A stretch of DNA of 9,176 nt from Betaproteobacteria bacterium. Its GTDB lineage: Bacteria > Pseudomonadota > Gammaproteobacteria > Burkholderiales > SG8-39. Under the pieces are notes generated by a model. The model was not told the origin of the DNA and did not search any database. It saw nothing but the letters and a program-made list of their open reading frames with translations. Below are positions 1 through 6,464 of this stretch, in pieces. Each line of letters opens with the position of its first letter. Within the stretch, counting starts at the first letter, position 1. The stretch spans positions 1 to 9,176 of the forward strand of contig JAFARH010000341.1 in assembly GCA_019245555.1 (NCBI GenBank). The letters run 5' to 3'. The translations under genes were made by a program, and so were the position numbers.

Positions 1-74
1 ACGATCGGCGCGTAGATGGCCTGCAGGGCCGGCGCGTCCGCCTCTGTCGCAGGGCGGATGAGCAATTCATTCAT
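1..74 (-). CDS. GNAT family N-acetyltransferase (5' part only)
   Basis: Only the first 24 codons lie in the window; the gene continues past the left edge. Reading from ATG at 74, the product begins MNELLIRPATEADAPALQAI followed by YAPIV. The pattern IRPAT-x-x-D-x-x-x-L-x-x-IY is the typical first strand and helix of GNAT acetyltransferases, especially the phosphinothricin/methionine-sulfoximine acetyltransferase-like group (family knowledge). Such enzymes move an acetyl group from acetyl-CoA to an amine. The start ATG shares ATGA with the TGA stop of the VOC gene upstream, so the two are probably co-transcribed and translationally coupled. No clear Shine-Dalgarno sequence precedes it, which fits coupling. 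Substrate cannot be inferred from this fragment. Confidence 0.72.
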   Translation of the reverse strand, partial: MNELLIRPATEADAPALQAIYAPI

Positions 75-448
75 ACGTACGGCTTGGTGATGATCTCGAG
101 GAAATGCTTGCTCGGCTCCTCGAAGTACACGCCGCGGCCGCCGTTCCAGTTGTTGATCTCGCCCTTCTGCGTTTTCGCCGGATCGGCCCAGTAGTCGATG
201 CCCTTCTTCTTGATGCGACCGAAGATGGCGTCGAACTCCTTCTCGCTCACGAGAAAGGCATAGTGCTGCGGCTCGGGATCGTAGTCGGCGTCGCAGAAGT
301 CGAGCGTCACGCCATTCGAGACTTCGACGCTAAGGAAATGTCCGAACAACGGCTTCGCCGGCGGCAGGCCGAAGAGCTCGGTGAAAAATTTCGCCGATCT
401 TGCCTTGTCGCGGACGTTGACGATGGTGTGGTTCAGCTCGATCGCCAT
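71..448 (-). CDS. VOC (glyoxalase/bleomycin-resistance fold) family protein
   Basis: From ATG at 448 the product has 125 residues and begins MAIELNHTIVNVRDKARSAK. It is one compact VOC domain of two beta-alpha-beta-beta-beta modules. His7 in the first strand, His62 in the HYAFLVS strand and Glu118 in the FLEIITK strand occupy the usual VOC metal-ligand positions. The GEINNWNGGRGVYFEEPSKH segment is typical of small VOC proteins related to glyoxalase I and extradiol dioxygenases. Substrate is unknown; the fold covers isomerases, dioxygenases and antibiotic-binding proteins. An in-frame ATG at 472 would add eight residues but would overlap the divergent zinc ribbon start, and the conserved domain begins at MAIELNH, so 448 is preferred. 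The stop overlaps the start of the GNAT gene (ATGA), indicating an operon. Confidence 0.88.
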   Translation of the reverse strand: MAIELNHTIVNVRDKARSAKFFTELFGLPPAKPLFGHFLSVEVSNGVTLDFCDADYDPEPQHYAFLVSEKEFDAIFGRIKKKGIDYWADPAKTQKGEINNWNGGRGVYFEEPSKHFLEIITKPYV

Positions 449-470
449 GTCGCCAGCATAAAATACCGGC

Positions 471-752
471 ATGCCTTTGTACGATTACGCGCCGTCATCC
501 GGCCGTTGCAACATCTGCCACGGCCGCTTCGAAGTGTTCCAGAAGATCGCCGCGCCCAAGCTCAAGCGCTGCCCGACCTGCAAGAAGCCCTGCGAGCGCC
601 TCATCAGCCCGGTCAAGGTGACCGGCAAGTACTCCACCTCCGACAGCCGCGTGAAGGAGCTGGGGATGACGAAGTACAAGAAGGCGGGCGACGGCGTCTA
701 CGAGAAGACCGCCGGCAAAGGCCCCGACGTCATCCGCCGCGGAGAGAAATAG
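471..752 (+). CDS. FmdB family zinc ribbon protein
   Basis: The product has 93 residues and begins MPLYDYAP, the hallmark start of the FmdB family. Cys13-x-x-Cys16 and Cys34-x-x-Cys37 form the zinc ribbon, with Cys41 nearby. After residue 45 the tail is basic (GKYSTSD through KYKKAGDGVYEKT), as usual in betaproteobacterial members of about 90-110 residues. FmdB was named as a putative regulator of formamidase expression in Methylophilus, but most family members have no proven role. Here the gene lies tail-to-tail with the formamidase/DUF2306 pair, its last 23 bp overlapping the DUF2306 gene, so the link to formamidase is more than by name, though unproven. No Shine-Dalgarno sequence precedes the ATG. 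TAAAAT at 459-464 lies seven bases upstream, which would fit a leaderless transcript. Confidence 0.9.
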   Translation: MPLYDYAPSSGRCNICHGRFEVFQKIAAPKLKRCPTCKKPCERLISPVKVTGKYSTSDSRVKELGMTKYKKAGDGVYEKTAGKGPDVIRRGEK

Positions 753-1479
753 CGGCCAGTCCGCCTCCCCGGGTGCGCCGGATCCACAGCTCGGCCACCG
801 CTAGCGAAAGCGACCACCCGACCCAGAGCAGTAGCCCGGTCGCGCGTGGATTGACGACGGCCGGCCCCGCCTTCACCACCAGCACAGCAACGATCGCCAG
901 CATGCGCATCACGGCGATGCCGATCGCCACCGAGAACATCCGGATCATCCACTCGCGGTGCCGGGCGATGTCGCGGCGGCGAACCAGGACGAAAGCCCGT
1001 GCGGCCGCAAACAACATGAAACCGCCGAAGAATGCCGTCGCCGTCGATTCGAGCATACCGCCGTAAGGCACGACCAGGCCGAAGAAGAGGCCCGACAGCC
1101 CGGCCACGATGATCGCCGCCAGCAGGACGCGGCCCGAGATACGGTGAAAGGCCATGTGATGCGCGCGGACCCAGGGCGAGAACTGCGCGAGGCCCATGAG
1201 CAGGATGAGGGTACCGGGCAGAACATGCAGCAGCGTTACGGCCCGGTAAGCGTAGTACTTGCCCGTGGACGCCACGACGTTGTCCCGCAGATGCGTGTAC
1301 TCGCTCGTGCCGGGCTTGAGGTCAAACAGGATAGCGAGCTGCTCGAAGCTCTGTTGATCCTGCCGCGAGAGGCCGGTGACCGGTGGGCTGGTGATCACAT
1401 CGGCCGCGCGGTGAACGGCGAACATGGCTCCGATTAGCGCCAGGCTGCCGACCACCGTCCAGTAAAGCCACCTCCTCAT
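730..1479 (-). CDS. DUF2306 multi-pass membrane protein
   Basis: The product has 249 residues from the ATG at 1479, which shares ATGA with the formamidase stop. The reading frame stays open upstream, but the upstream part only shadows the formamidase gene. Predicted membrane spans lie near residues 5-23, 82-100, 115-137, 143-164, 183-203 and 214-231, with an extracytoplasmic loop of about 55 residues after the first. Conserved DUF2306 signatures are visible: HVLPGT at 85-90, FHRISGRV at 111-118 and RHREWMIRMF at 173-182. The histidines at helix ends (85, 107, 108, 112, 174) could in principle bind heme or metal, but this is inference. Family function is unknown. The coupled start suggests co-expression with formamidase, perhaps an accessory or permease-like part. 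The 3' end overlaps the convergent zinc ribbon gene by 23 bp. Confidence 0.85.
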   Translation of the reverse strand: MRRWLYWTVVGSLALIGAMFAVHRAADVITSPPVTGLSRQDQQSFEQLAILFDLKPGTSEYTHLRDNVVASTGKYYAYRAVTLLHVLPGTLILLMGLAQFSPWVRAHHMAFHRISGRVLLAAIIVAGLSGLFFGLVVPYGGMLESTATAFFGGFMLFAAARAFVLVRRRDIARHREWMIRMFSVAIGIAVMRMLAIVAVLVVKAGPAVVNPRATGLLLWVGWSLSLAVAELWIRRTRGGGLAAISLRGG

Positions 1480-2582
1480 CCGCGGAAGATGTCCTCCGGC
1501 AGGAAAGCGCTCACGGTGACGTTCGGCACGTCGACCACGTTGCTCACGCGAAGGTCGACCGCGACGCTGCAGATGACGTAGGCCTGCTCCTTCGTCCAGC
1601 CGCGCTCCTGGAGGAGCTCGATCATGTTGATCACCGCGTTCTTCGCCGCGAGCGAGAGATCGCAGCTCTCGTTCCTCCCCTCCTTCGTGATCGGCATGCC
1701 CATCGTGGCGATGAAGTTGCGCGGCGCGGCGATTTCCGGCGGCTGGAAGAAGCCAGGATGCGCGAAGCGCGGCCACACGATGCGCTTCGCAGCGGCTTCG
1801 CCCTTGTGGATCCTGAAGCGAACCACGCACGTCGCGCCCATCTCGATTGCCGTGCCGCAGCACTCCGAATCGCCCTGCGCGAAGTGAGCGTCGCCGGCCG
1901 AGTACAAGCCACCCTCGACCGCGACCGGCACAAATAACTTGGAACCCTTGGTGAGCTGCTTGATGTCCGCGTTGCCGCAGTTTTCTCGCGGCGGGATGGT
2001 GCGCAAGCCATCCTTGCCGACGCTAGGTGGAAATGCGTTCTCGGGATCCGGCGGCCACACACGGCCGCCGCGCGCCTTGAGCTCCGCTTCGCGAGCAGCC
2101 CACTTCTTCAGCTGCTCATGCGAAGGTGCAAGGCCCGCGGTGCCCATGAACGCGCCGTTCGGGATGCGCACGCCGGGAAGCTGCGGGCTCGTCGCATACG
2201 CGGGCGTGATGTCCCAGTGCGCGACGAAATGGAAGTCGAAGAGCTCCGGCAGGAAGGCGCCGCCCGGCGCAAAGCGCGTCCAGCCGTACTTCTCTGGAAC
2301 GATGTCGAGGTACTCGATCTCCAGCAGGTCGCCGGGCTTTGCGCCCTTCACGTAGACCGGCCCGGTGAGCGGATGCGCGATGCTGCGCTGCAGGCCCTCC
2401 AGATCCTTGGCGGTGGTGTGCGGCCCGATCTGCAGGTCATTGGCGTCGCGGGTCTCGAGCGCCACGTCCTCGCCTGGATCGACTTCGAGGAGCGGCTCGA
2501 TGTCGGGGTGCCAGCGGTTATGCCCGGTATGCGGCTCCTCGCGCAGGCGCTTCTTCCGGTCGATGCGGATGGATTTGGTCAT
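1476..2582 (-). CDS. fmdA: Formamidase/acetamidase family hydrolase (FmdA type)
   Basis: The product has 368 residues from ATG at 2582 (MTKSIRIDRKKRLREEP); ATGs at 2591 and 2627 would run further into the divergent gene. The FmdA_AmdA family hydrolyses formamide, or short-chain amides in some members, to the carboxylate and ammonia in the cytoplasm. Diagnostic segments are GHNRWHPDIEP at 20-30, PRENCGNADIKQLTKGSKLF at 198-217, and GGLYSAGDAHFAQGDSECCG at 224-243, where Asp231, His233, Asp238, Glu240 and Cys242 lie in the conserved core. The C-terminal block VICSVAVDLRVSNVVDVPN is also typical. Full family length is somewhat over 400 residues in classical FmdA, so this is a slightly short member but contains all core blocks. 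No amide transporter genes are adjacent. Formamide versus acetamide preference cannot be decided from sequence alone. Confidence 0.88.
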   Translation of the reverse strand: MTKSIRIDRKKRLREEPHTGHNRWHPDIEPLLEVDPGEDVALETRDANDLQIGPHTTAKDLEGLQRSIAHPLTGPVYVKGAKPGDLLEIEYLDIVPEKYGWTRFAPGGAFLPELFDFHFVAHWDITPAYATSPQLPGVRIPNGAFMGTAGLAPSHEQLKKWAAREAELKARGGRVWPPDPENAFPPSVGKDGLRTIPPRENCGNADIKQLTKGSKLFVPVAVEGGLYSAGDAHFAQGDSECCGTAIEMGATCVVRFRIHKGEAAAKRIVWPRFAHPGFFQPPEIAAPRNFIATMGMPITKEGRNESCDLSLAAKNAVINMIELLQERGWTKEQAYVICSVAVDLRVSNVVDVPNVTVSAFLPEDIFRG

Positions 2583-2598
2583 GGCTACCATTTTGCAT

Positions 2599-3480
2599 AT
2601 GAAGCGCTGGTTCAGCTTCCTGCGCATGACCTACGCCGAGATGATCGTGCCGGTGGTGGTGGCGCTCGCCTCCTTGAGCGTGCTGCTTCTCTTCCTCCTC
2701 GAGAAATCGCCCCGCTGGCTGCTGCTCGCGCCCGTGGCGGGCTTCCTCGGCGCGAACTTCTGGGGCTGGACCACGAGCTTCCGGCGCCTGCGGGCACTCG
2801 AAGACCTCCCGCTTTCGCGCATCGCCTCGTGCCCGCAGGGGTATGCCCGGCTCGAAGGCGAGGCCGGCGTGTTCCCCGGCAAGCCGATCTATGCGCCCGT
2901 CTCGCGGGCGCCGTGCGCCTGGTACCACTACACCGTCGTCACCTTCGATTCGAACGGCGAGGTGAAGGACAGGACCGTGGACGAGAGCATCTGGTCCTTC
3001 AGCATGCGCGACGCCTCGGGTGAGTGCATCGTCGATCCGGCGGGCGCGCAGATCATCCCGGCGCGCGTCGACGAATACCGCGACAAGTTCCAGCACTGGG
3101 TCGAGCGCTCGATCCTCGCCGGCGATCCCATCTCGGTGATCGGCAACTTCGCGACGGCGGCCCCCGACGTGGGCGAGGAAGAGATCAAGTTCCGCGTCGG
3201 CGAGCTCCTCACGCAGTGGAAGCGCGAGCGCACGTTCTCGGAAGCCGAATGGGACGGCGTGCGCGCCCAGGCGCACGCCCAGGTGATGGCCGAGATCGCG
3301 CAGGAGCCGCCGCTCGCGCAGAACCGCATCGAGAAACCGGCCGACGATCGCCCCTTCGTGGTAAGCGGCGAGCCCGCCGACCAGCTCGAGCGCGACCTCA
3401 CCATCTGGGCCGCGATCCACGCCTTCCTTTTCGTCGGCGGCGTCGCGACGCTCGCCTGGCTCTACTTCCGCTACTTTTAA
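2599..3480 (+). CDS. GIDE-domain (E3 ubiquitin ligase-like) membrane protein
   Basis: The product has 293 residues from ATG at 2599 (MKRWFSFLRMTYAEM). An in-frame ATG at 2581 adds six residues but overlaps the start of the divergent formamidase; neither has a good Shine-Dalgarno sequence. Two membrane helices lie at about 15-34 and 40-56 and one at about 268-291. The soluble part between resembles the GIDE/BAM domain known from human MULAN/MAPL: ASCPQGYARLEGEA at 76-89, RAPCAWYHYTVV at 103-114, the ECIVDPAGAQIIPARV strand pair, GDPISVIGNF, and FVVSGEPADQLERDL near the last helix. There is no RING domain, so no ligase activity is expected. Bacterial GIDE proteins often neighbour LemA genes, and a lemA gene is directly convergent here. 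The role is probably in the membrane or envelope (inference). Confidence 0.78.
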   Translation: MKRWFSFLRMTYAEMIVPVVVALASLSVLLLFLLEKSPRWLLLAPVAGFLGANFWGWTTSFRRLRALEDLPLSRIASCPQGYARLEGEAGVFPGKPIYAPVSRAPCAWYHYTVVTFDSNGEVKDRTVDESIWSFSMRDASGECIVDPAGAQIIPARVDEYRDKFQHWVERSILAGDPISVIGNFATAAPDVGEEEIKFRVGELLTQWKRERTFSEAEWDGVRAQAHAQVMAEIAQEPPLAQNRIEKPADDRPFVVSGEPADQLERDLTIWAAIHAFLFVGGVATLAWLYFRYF

Positions 3481-3534
3481 TTAGGGACAGACCCTATTTT
3501 TCTCATTTGAGAATAATGGGGTCTGTCCCTATTT
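3479..3534. repeat. 56-bp palindromic element (REP/MITE-like) between convergent genes
   Basis: The arms 3479-3505 and 3508-3534 match in 24 of 27 positions as an inverted repeat with a 2-base loop. One of the three differences still allows a U-G pair, and the other two are T/T. The core of each arm is TAGGGACAGACCC. Its AT-rich centre and the sharp ends differ from the GC-rich surroundings. The left end overlaps the TAA of the GIDE gene and the right end supplies the last lysine codon and TAG of lemA. It can act as a two-way transcription terminator for the convergent genes. The GGGACAGACCC core resembles dispersed intergenic palindromes I recall from proteobacterial genomes; that match is from memory and needs a genome search. 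Confidence 0.85.
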
Positions 3535-4074
3535 ACTTCCGAAGTCGAGGAGCTGGCGCTCGCCGAAGCCGAACGTTTTAGCGACCAGCAGCTCCGGAAA
3601 CTGCTCGACGCGCGTGTTATTGATGTTCACGCTGTCGTTATAGAACTCGCGCCGGTCGGCGATGGCGTTCTCGAGGTCGGTGATGCGCCGCTGCAGCGCG
3701 AGGAAGTTCTGGTTCGCCTTGAGATCCGGATATGCCTCGGCGAGCATGAAGATGCGGTGCACGCCGACGCGCAGCGCCGCCTCCGCCGGCCCAAGCGCCG
3801 CCATGTCCTGCGCCTCGCGCGCCGCCGCCACGCGCGTACGCGCCTCGGTCACCCGCACGAGCGTGTCGCGCTCGAAGTCCCGGTAGGCCTTGCAGACCTC
3901 GACGAGGCGCGGCAACTCGTCGTGCCTTTGCTTGAGGAGCACGTCGATGTTGGCCCATGCCCGCGCCACATTGTTCTTCACCGTGACAAGGCCGTTGTAG
4001 ACCATGATGGCGTGCACCACGATCACCAGCAGCAGAGCCGCGAGCACCGCCAGCACGATCTGCATGGTGGCCAT
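3529..4074 (-). CDS. lemA: LemA family membrane protein
   Basis: The product has 181 residues. One N-terminal membrane helix spans about residues 5-25, followed by the LemA helical bundle. Signatures are VYNGLVTVKNNVARAWANID at 25-44, LLKQRHDELPRLVEV at 46-60, AYPDLKANQNFLALQRRITD at 114-133, and FYNDSVNINNTRVEQFP at 144-160, then KTFGFGE. These are the diagnostic LemA blocks. LemA proteins are anchored in the cytoplasmic membrane with the N-terminus outside; their molecular role is not settled. The convergent GIDE gene is a common partner. The start could also be ATG at 4065 (MQIVLAV); neither start has a Shine-Dalgarno match. The last codons (Ser-Lys-stop) run into the palindrome at 3479-3534, so the tail may have been reset by insertion of that element. 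Confidence 0.93.
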   Translation of the reverse strand: MATMQIVLAVLAALLLVIVVHAIMVYNGLVTVKNNVARAWANIDVLLKQRHDELPRLVEVCKAYRDFERDTLVRVTEARTRVAAAREAQDMAALGPAEAALRVGVHRIFMLAEAYPDLKANQNFLALQRRITDLENAIADRREFYNDSVNINNTRVEQFPELLVAKTFGFGERQLLDFGSK

Positions 4075-4146
4075 TGGGGCCGAAGGTTAGCCCAAGGAAT
4101 GAGATTCGGAAGCAGATTCCGGACAAGTAGGTAAAGTACGGCGCGA

Positions 4147-5112
4147 ATGTGGCGCGTACTGCTTGTAGTAGCACTCCTCGCCCCGCTTGCCGCGGCGGCG
4201 CAGGACAAGATCTATCGCATCTTCGTGATCGAGCGCGGACTGTCCTCGGCGAATGTCCTCAACTTCACCGCCTTTCGCCAGGGCTTGCACGAGCTTGGCT
4301 ATCTGGACGGAAAAAATCTCGCCATCTTCTATCGCTCGGCCGACGGACAGGACCGCCGCTTTCCCGCGCTCTGCGCGGAGGCGGTCCAGCAGAAAGCCGA
4401 TCTCATCCTCGCGCATGGCCGGCCCGCCGCGGCGGCGTGCAAGAAGGCGACGAGCTCGATCCCGATCCTCTTTGCCGGCGTCGCCGATCCGGTCGCCGAC
4501 GGCCTCGTCGCGGACCTCGGGCACCCGGGCGATGACATCACCGGCGTCATGTACGCGTCGGGACCGCAGGTGATGGCGGTGCGGCTCGAGCTCCTGCAGG
4601 AGATGTTTCCGCGCATCCGTGTCATCGGCGCCATGGCCAACTTCGGCGGCCCGGAGGTGGCGAGGCAGCGCGAGCTCCTGGAAAGCGCCGGCAAATCCCT
4701 CGGCATCGCCGTGCGGTTCTTCGACGTGCGCTCGCTTTCGGACCTGAAGACCGCGTTCGCCCAGGCCGCGAACCAGCGGCTCGAGGCGGTCTATATAGCG
4801 AGCGACGAAGTGCTCGAGGTGAACCGCAAGCTCGTCGCCGAGCTCGCCATCCAGTACCGCCTGCCGACGATCGCCGCCGAGACACAGTTCGTCGAAGAGG
4901 GCAGCCTCGTCTCCTACGGCACGGACGTGGTCGTGCAGTACAAGCACCTCGCGGCCATCGCCGACCGCATCTTCAGGGGCGGCAAAGCCGGTGAAATTCC
5001 GGTGGAACGCCCAACGGTGTTCACCCTGGCGGTGAACCCGAAGACCGCCCGGGCATTCGGCATCCGCATCCCGGCGCCGGTGCTCTCTCGCGCCGACCGC
5101 GTGATCCAGTAA
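4147..5112 (+). CDS. ABC transporter substrate-binding protein (TrpX/ABC_sub_bind type), secreted
   Basis: The product has 321 residues with a classical signal peptide: Met-Trp-Arg, a hydrophobic core, and AAAA before Gln19, with likely cleavage near residue 18. The mature part fits the ABC_sub_bind family: FRQGLHELGYLDGKNLAIFY, then the segment around ALCAEAVQQKADLILAHG, SSIPILFAGVADPVADGLV, NQRLEAVYIASDEVL, and the usual terminal IPAPVLSRADRVIQ. Such proteins bind small organic ligands in the periplasm and are related to sugar- or amino acid-type binding proteins; many copies in betaproteobacteria and bradyrhizobia are orphans. No permease or ATPase gene lies nearby, so the partner transporter is unknown. 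The 72-bp gap to the divergent lemA must hold both promoters. No convincing Shine-Dalgarno sequence precedes ATG 4147. The stop codon directly abuts that of the dehydrogenase. Confidence 0.9.
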   Translation: MWRVLLVVALLAPLAAAAQDKIYRIFVIERGLSSANVLNFTAFRQGLHELGYLDGKNLAIFYRSADGQDRRFPALCAEAVQQKADLILAHGRPAAAACKKATSSIPILFAGVADPVADGLVADLGHPGDDITGVMYASGPQVMAVRLELLQEMFPRIRVIGAMANFGGPEVARQRELLESAGKSLGIAVRFFDVRSLSDLKTAFAQAANQRLEAVYIASDEVLEVNRKLVAELAIQYRLPTIAAETQFVEEGSLVSYGTDVVVQYKHLAAIADRIFRGGKAGEIPVERPTVFTLAVNPKTARAFGIRIPAPVLSRADRVIQ

Positions 5113-6342
5113 TTAGGCGGCTTTGAGCTCCTTCGCGCCTGGCGTCAGTTCCACTTTCACCCAGCCCTCTTCGCGGCGGTCGAAGGCCTTGTAGGCCTCG
5201 ATCGCGTCGGTGAGCGGCTCGGTTTGCGTGAGGATCATGGTCGGGTCGATCACGCCGCTTGCGACGAGGTCGACGAGGTGCGGCAGGTACTTGCGGTGCG
5301 GCGTGTTGCCGGCCTTGATGGTGAGGTTCTTCTCCATGGCATCGCCGATCGGGAAGAGCTTGCCTTCCGGATAGACGCCGATGATGCCGAGGGTGCCGGC
5401 CTTGGCGAGGGAGCGCACCGCCCACTCCAGCACCTGCGAAGGCGCGTCGCCCGCGCGCCATTGCCGGCCGCGCTTGTTCGCCTCCGGCGCGACTTCCTTC
5501 AGCTCCTTCAGGAACTCGGCGCGCTGCTTCGCCGCTTCCTTCGCTGCCGGGCCCGAGCTCGGCGCGACCGCGTCGACGCCGACTGCGTCGATGGCGCGGT
5601 CAGGGCCGATACCGCCCGTCATGCGCAGCAGCACCTCGGTCGGATCTTCCTTGTTGAAGTTGATGATCTCCGCGCCCTGCTCCTGCGCCAGCTCGAGCCG
5701 CGACTCGACGCAGTCGACCGCGAACACGCGGCACGCGCCATGGAGCTTCGCGCTCGCGATCGCGAACTGTCCGACCGGCCCGCAGCCGAAGACCACCACC
5801 GTGTCGCCCGGCTTGATCTCGGCGAGGTCGGCGCCGAAGTAGGCCGTCGGGAAAATATCGGAGAGGAGGATCGCCTGGTCGTCGTTCACGCTGTCGGGCA
5901 GCTTCACGAGGTTCGCCGCCGCATAGGCAATGCGCGCGTACTCGGCCTGCAGCCCTTCGAAATTGCCGCCCGCGTCGCCGCCGCCGTAGAACGCGGTGCC
6001 GGCGTGCGGGCCTTCGGGATGCGCCACATCGCACTGCGCCTGGTAGCCGGCGCGGCAGTAGCTGCAATAGCCACATGAGATGGTCGACGGGACGACCACG
6101 CGATCGCCAATGCGCAGGTTGCGCACGTCCTTGCCGCATTCCTCGACGATGCCCACCGCCTCGTGGCCGAGGATCGTGCCGGGCTTCATCCCGGAGAGCG
6201 TGCCGCGGATGAAATGGAGATCGGTGCCGCAAATGGCGCTCGCGGTGATGCGTATCAGGGCATCGGTGGCCTCGCGGATCTTCGGCTCGCGGACGGTCTC
6301 GAGGCGAATGTCGCCGATACCGTGGAAAACGACGGCTTTCAT
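5113..6342 (-). CDS. Zinc-dependent alcohol dehydrogenase, formaldehyde dehydrogenase-like
   Basis: The product has 409 residues of the medium-chain dehydrogenase superfamily. Catalytic zinc ligands are Cys38 (AICGTD), His60-Glu61 (GHEAVG) and probably Asp162 (LLSDIFPTAYFG), the Asp version being typical of formaldehyde dehydrogenase-like members. Structural zinc cysteines are 90, 93, 96 and 104. The Rossmann motif GCGPVG is at 186-191, and Asp210 at the end of the next strand suggests NAD rather than NADP. Residues about 255-303 form an Ala/Lys/Glu-rich insertion that lengthens the protein over the usual 350-390 and is typical of a glutathione-independent formaldehyde dehydrogenase-like subgroup. 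It may oxidise formaldehyde or other alcohols/aldehydes; the substrate is unproven. A strong Shine-Dalgarno sequence fixes the start. Its leader region contains the 11-bp repeats at 6406-6449. Confidence 0.92.
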   Translation of the reverse strand: MKAVVFHGIGDIRLETVREPKIREATDALIRITASAICGTDLHFIRGTLSGMKPGTILGHEAVGIVEECGKDVRNLRIGDRVVVPSTISCGYCSYCRAGYQAQCDVAHPEGPHAGTAFYGGGDAGGNFEGLQAEYARIAYAAANLVKLPDSVNDDQAILLSDIFPTAYFGADLAEIKPGDTVVVFGCGPVGQFAIASAKLHGACRVFAVDCVESRLELAQEQGAEIINFNKEDPTEVLLRMTGGIGPDRAIDAVGVDAVAPSSGPAAKEAAKQRAEFLKELKEVAPEANKRGRQWRAGDAPSQVLEWAVRSLAKAGTLGIIGVYPEGKLFPIGDAMEKNLTIKAGNTPHRKYLPHLVDLVASGVIDPTMILTQTEPLTDAIEAYKAFDRREEGWVKVELTPGAKELKAA

Positions 6343-6351
6343 GGTTCAGGG

Positions 6352-6358
6352 CTCCTTA
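6352..6358 (-). promoter_or_regulatory. Ribosome binding site of the dehydrogenase
   Basis: TAAGGAG reads on the minus strand, nine bases before ATG 6342. It is one of the few strong Shine-Dalgarno matches in the window and settles the start codon. Confidence 0.8.
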
Positions 6359-6405
6359 GAAACAAAAGGCGCCGCAAGCCCCGTGCCGTGGCTAACGTCG
6401 AAGAA

Positions 6406-6449
6406 ACGCTCAACAGCCTGCGCACAGGCTATCCACAGCCTGTCCACAG
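6406..6449 (-). repeat. Four tandem 11-bp units with DnaA-box-like cores
   Basis: On the minus strand four adjacent 11-mers all start CTGT: CTGTGGACAGG, CTGTGGATAGC, CTGTGCGCAGG and CTGTTGAGCGT. Read on the plus strand, the second unit contains CTATCCACA (6429-6437), eight of nine bases of the DnaA box TTATCCACA. The neighbour CTGTCCACA (6440-6448) matches seven of nine. Units are exactly one helical turn apart. They lie in the 122-bp gap upstream of the dehydrogenase start (64-107 bp from the ATG) and downstream of the small HTH-like gene. They could be protein binding sites that control the dehydrogenase. Apart from these repeats and the ribosome binding site, I see no other clear signal in the gap. 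Confidence 0.6.
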
Positions 6450-6464
6450 GAATAGCTTGAGCAG

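Noticed and set aside
1480..1863. Open reading frame extension upstream of the DUF2306 start
   Set aside because: It runs antisense-free but out of frame through the formamidase 3' end with arginine-rich low-complexity residues; the coupled ATG at 1479 and the membrane start MRRWLYW explain the gene.
4105..4125. Short dyads around TTCGGAA and TCCGGA in the lemA/substrate-binding protein gap
   Set aside because: They are 6-7 bases long, overlap each other, and match no operator I recognise.
4790..4800. TATATA inside the substrate-binding protein gene as an internal promoter
   Set aside because: There is no -35 at proper spacing and no downstream gene on that strand that would need it.
6406..6449. 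Replication origin
   Set aside because: Only two good DnaA-box-like sites, no AT-rich unwinding element in the same gap and no dnaA, dnaN or gidA neighbours; reported as a repeat array instead.
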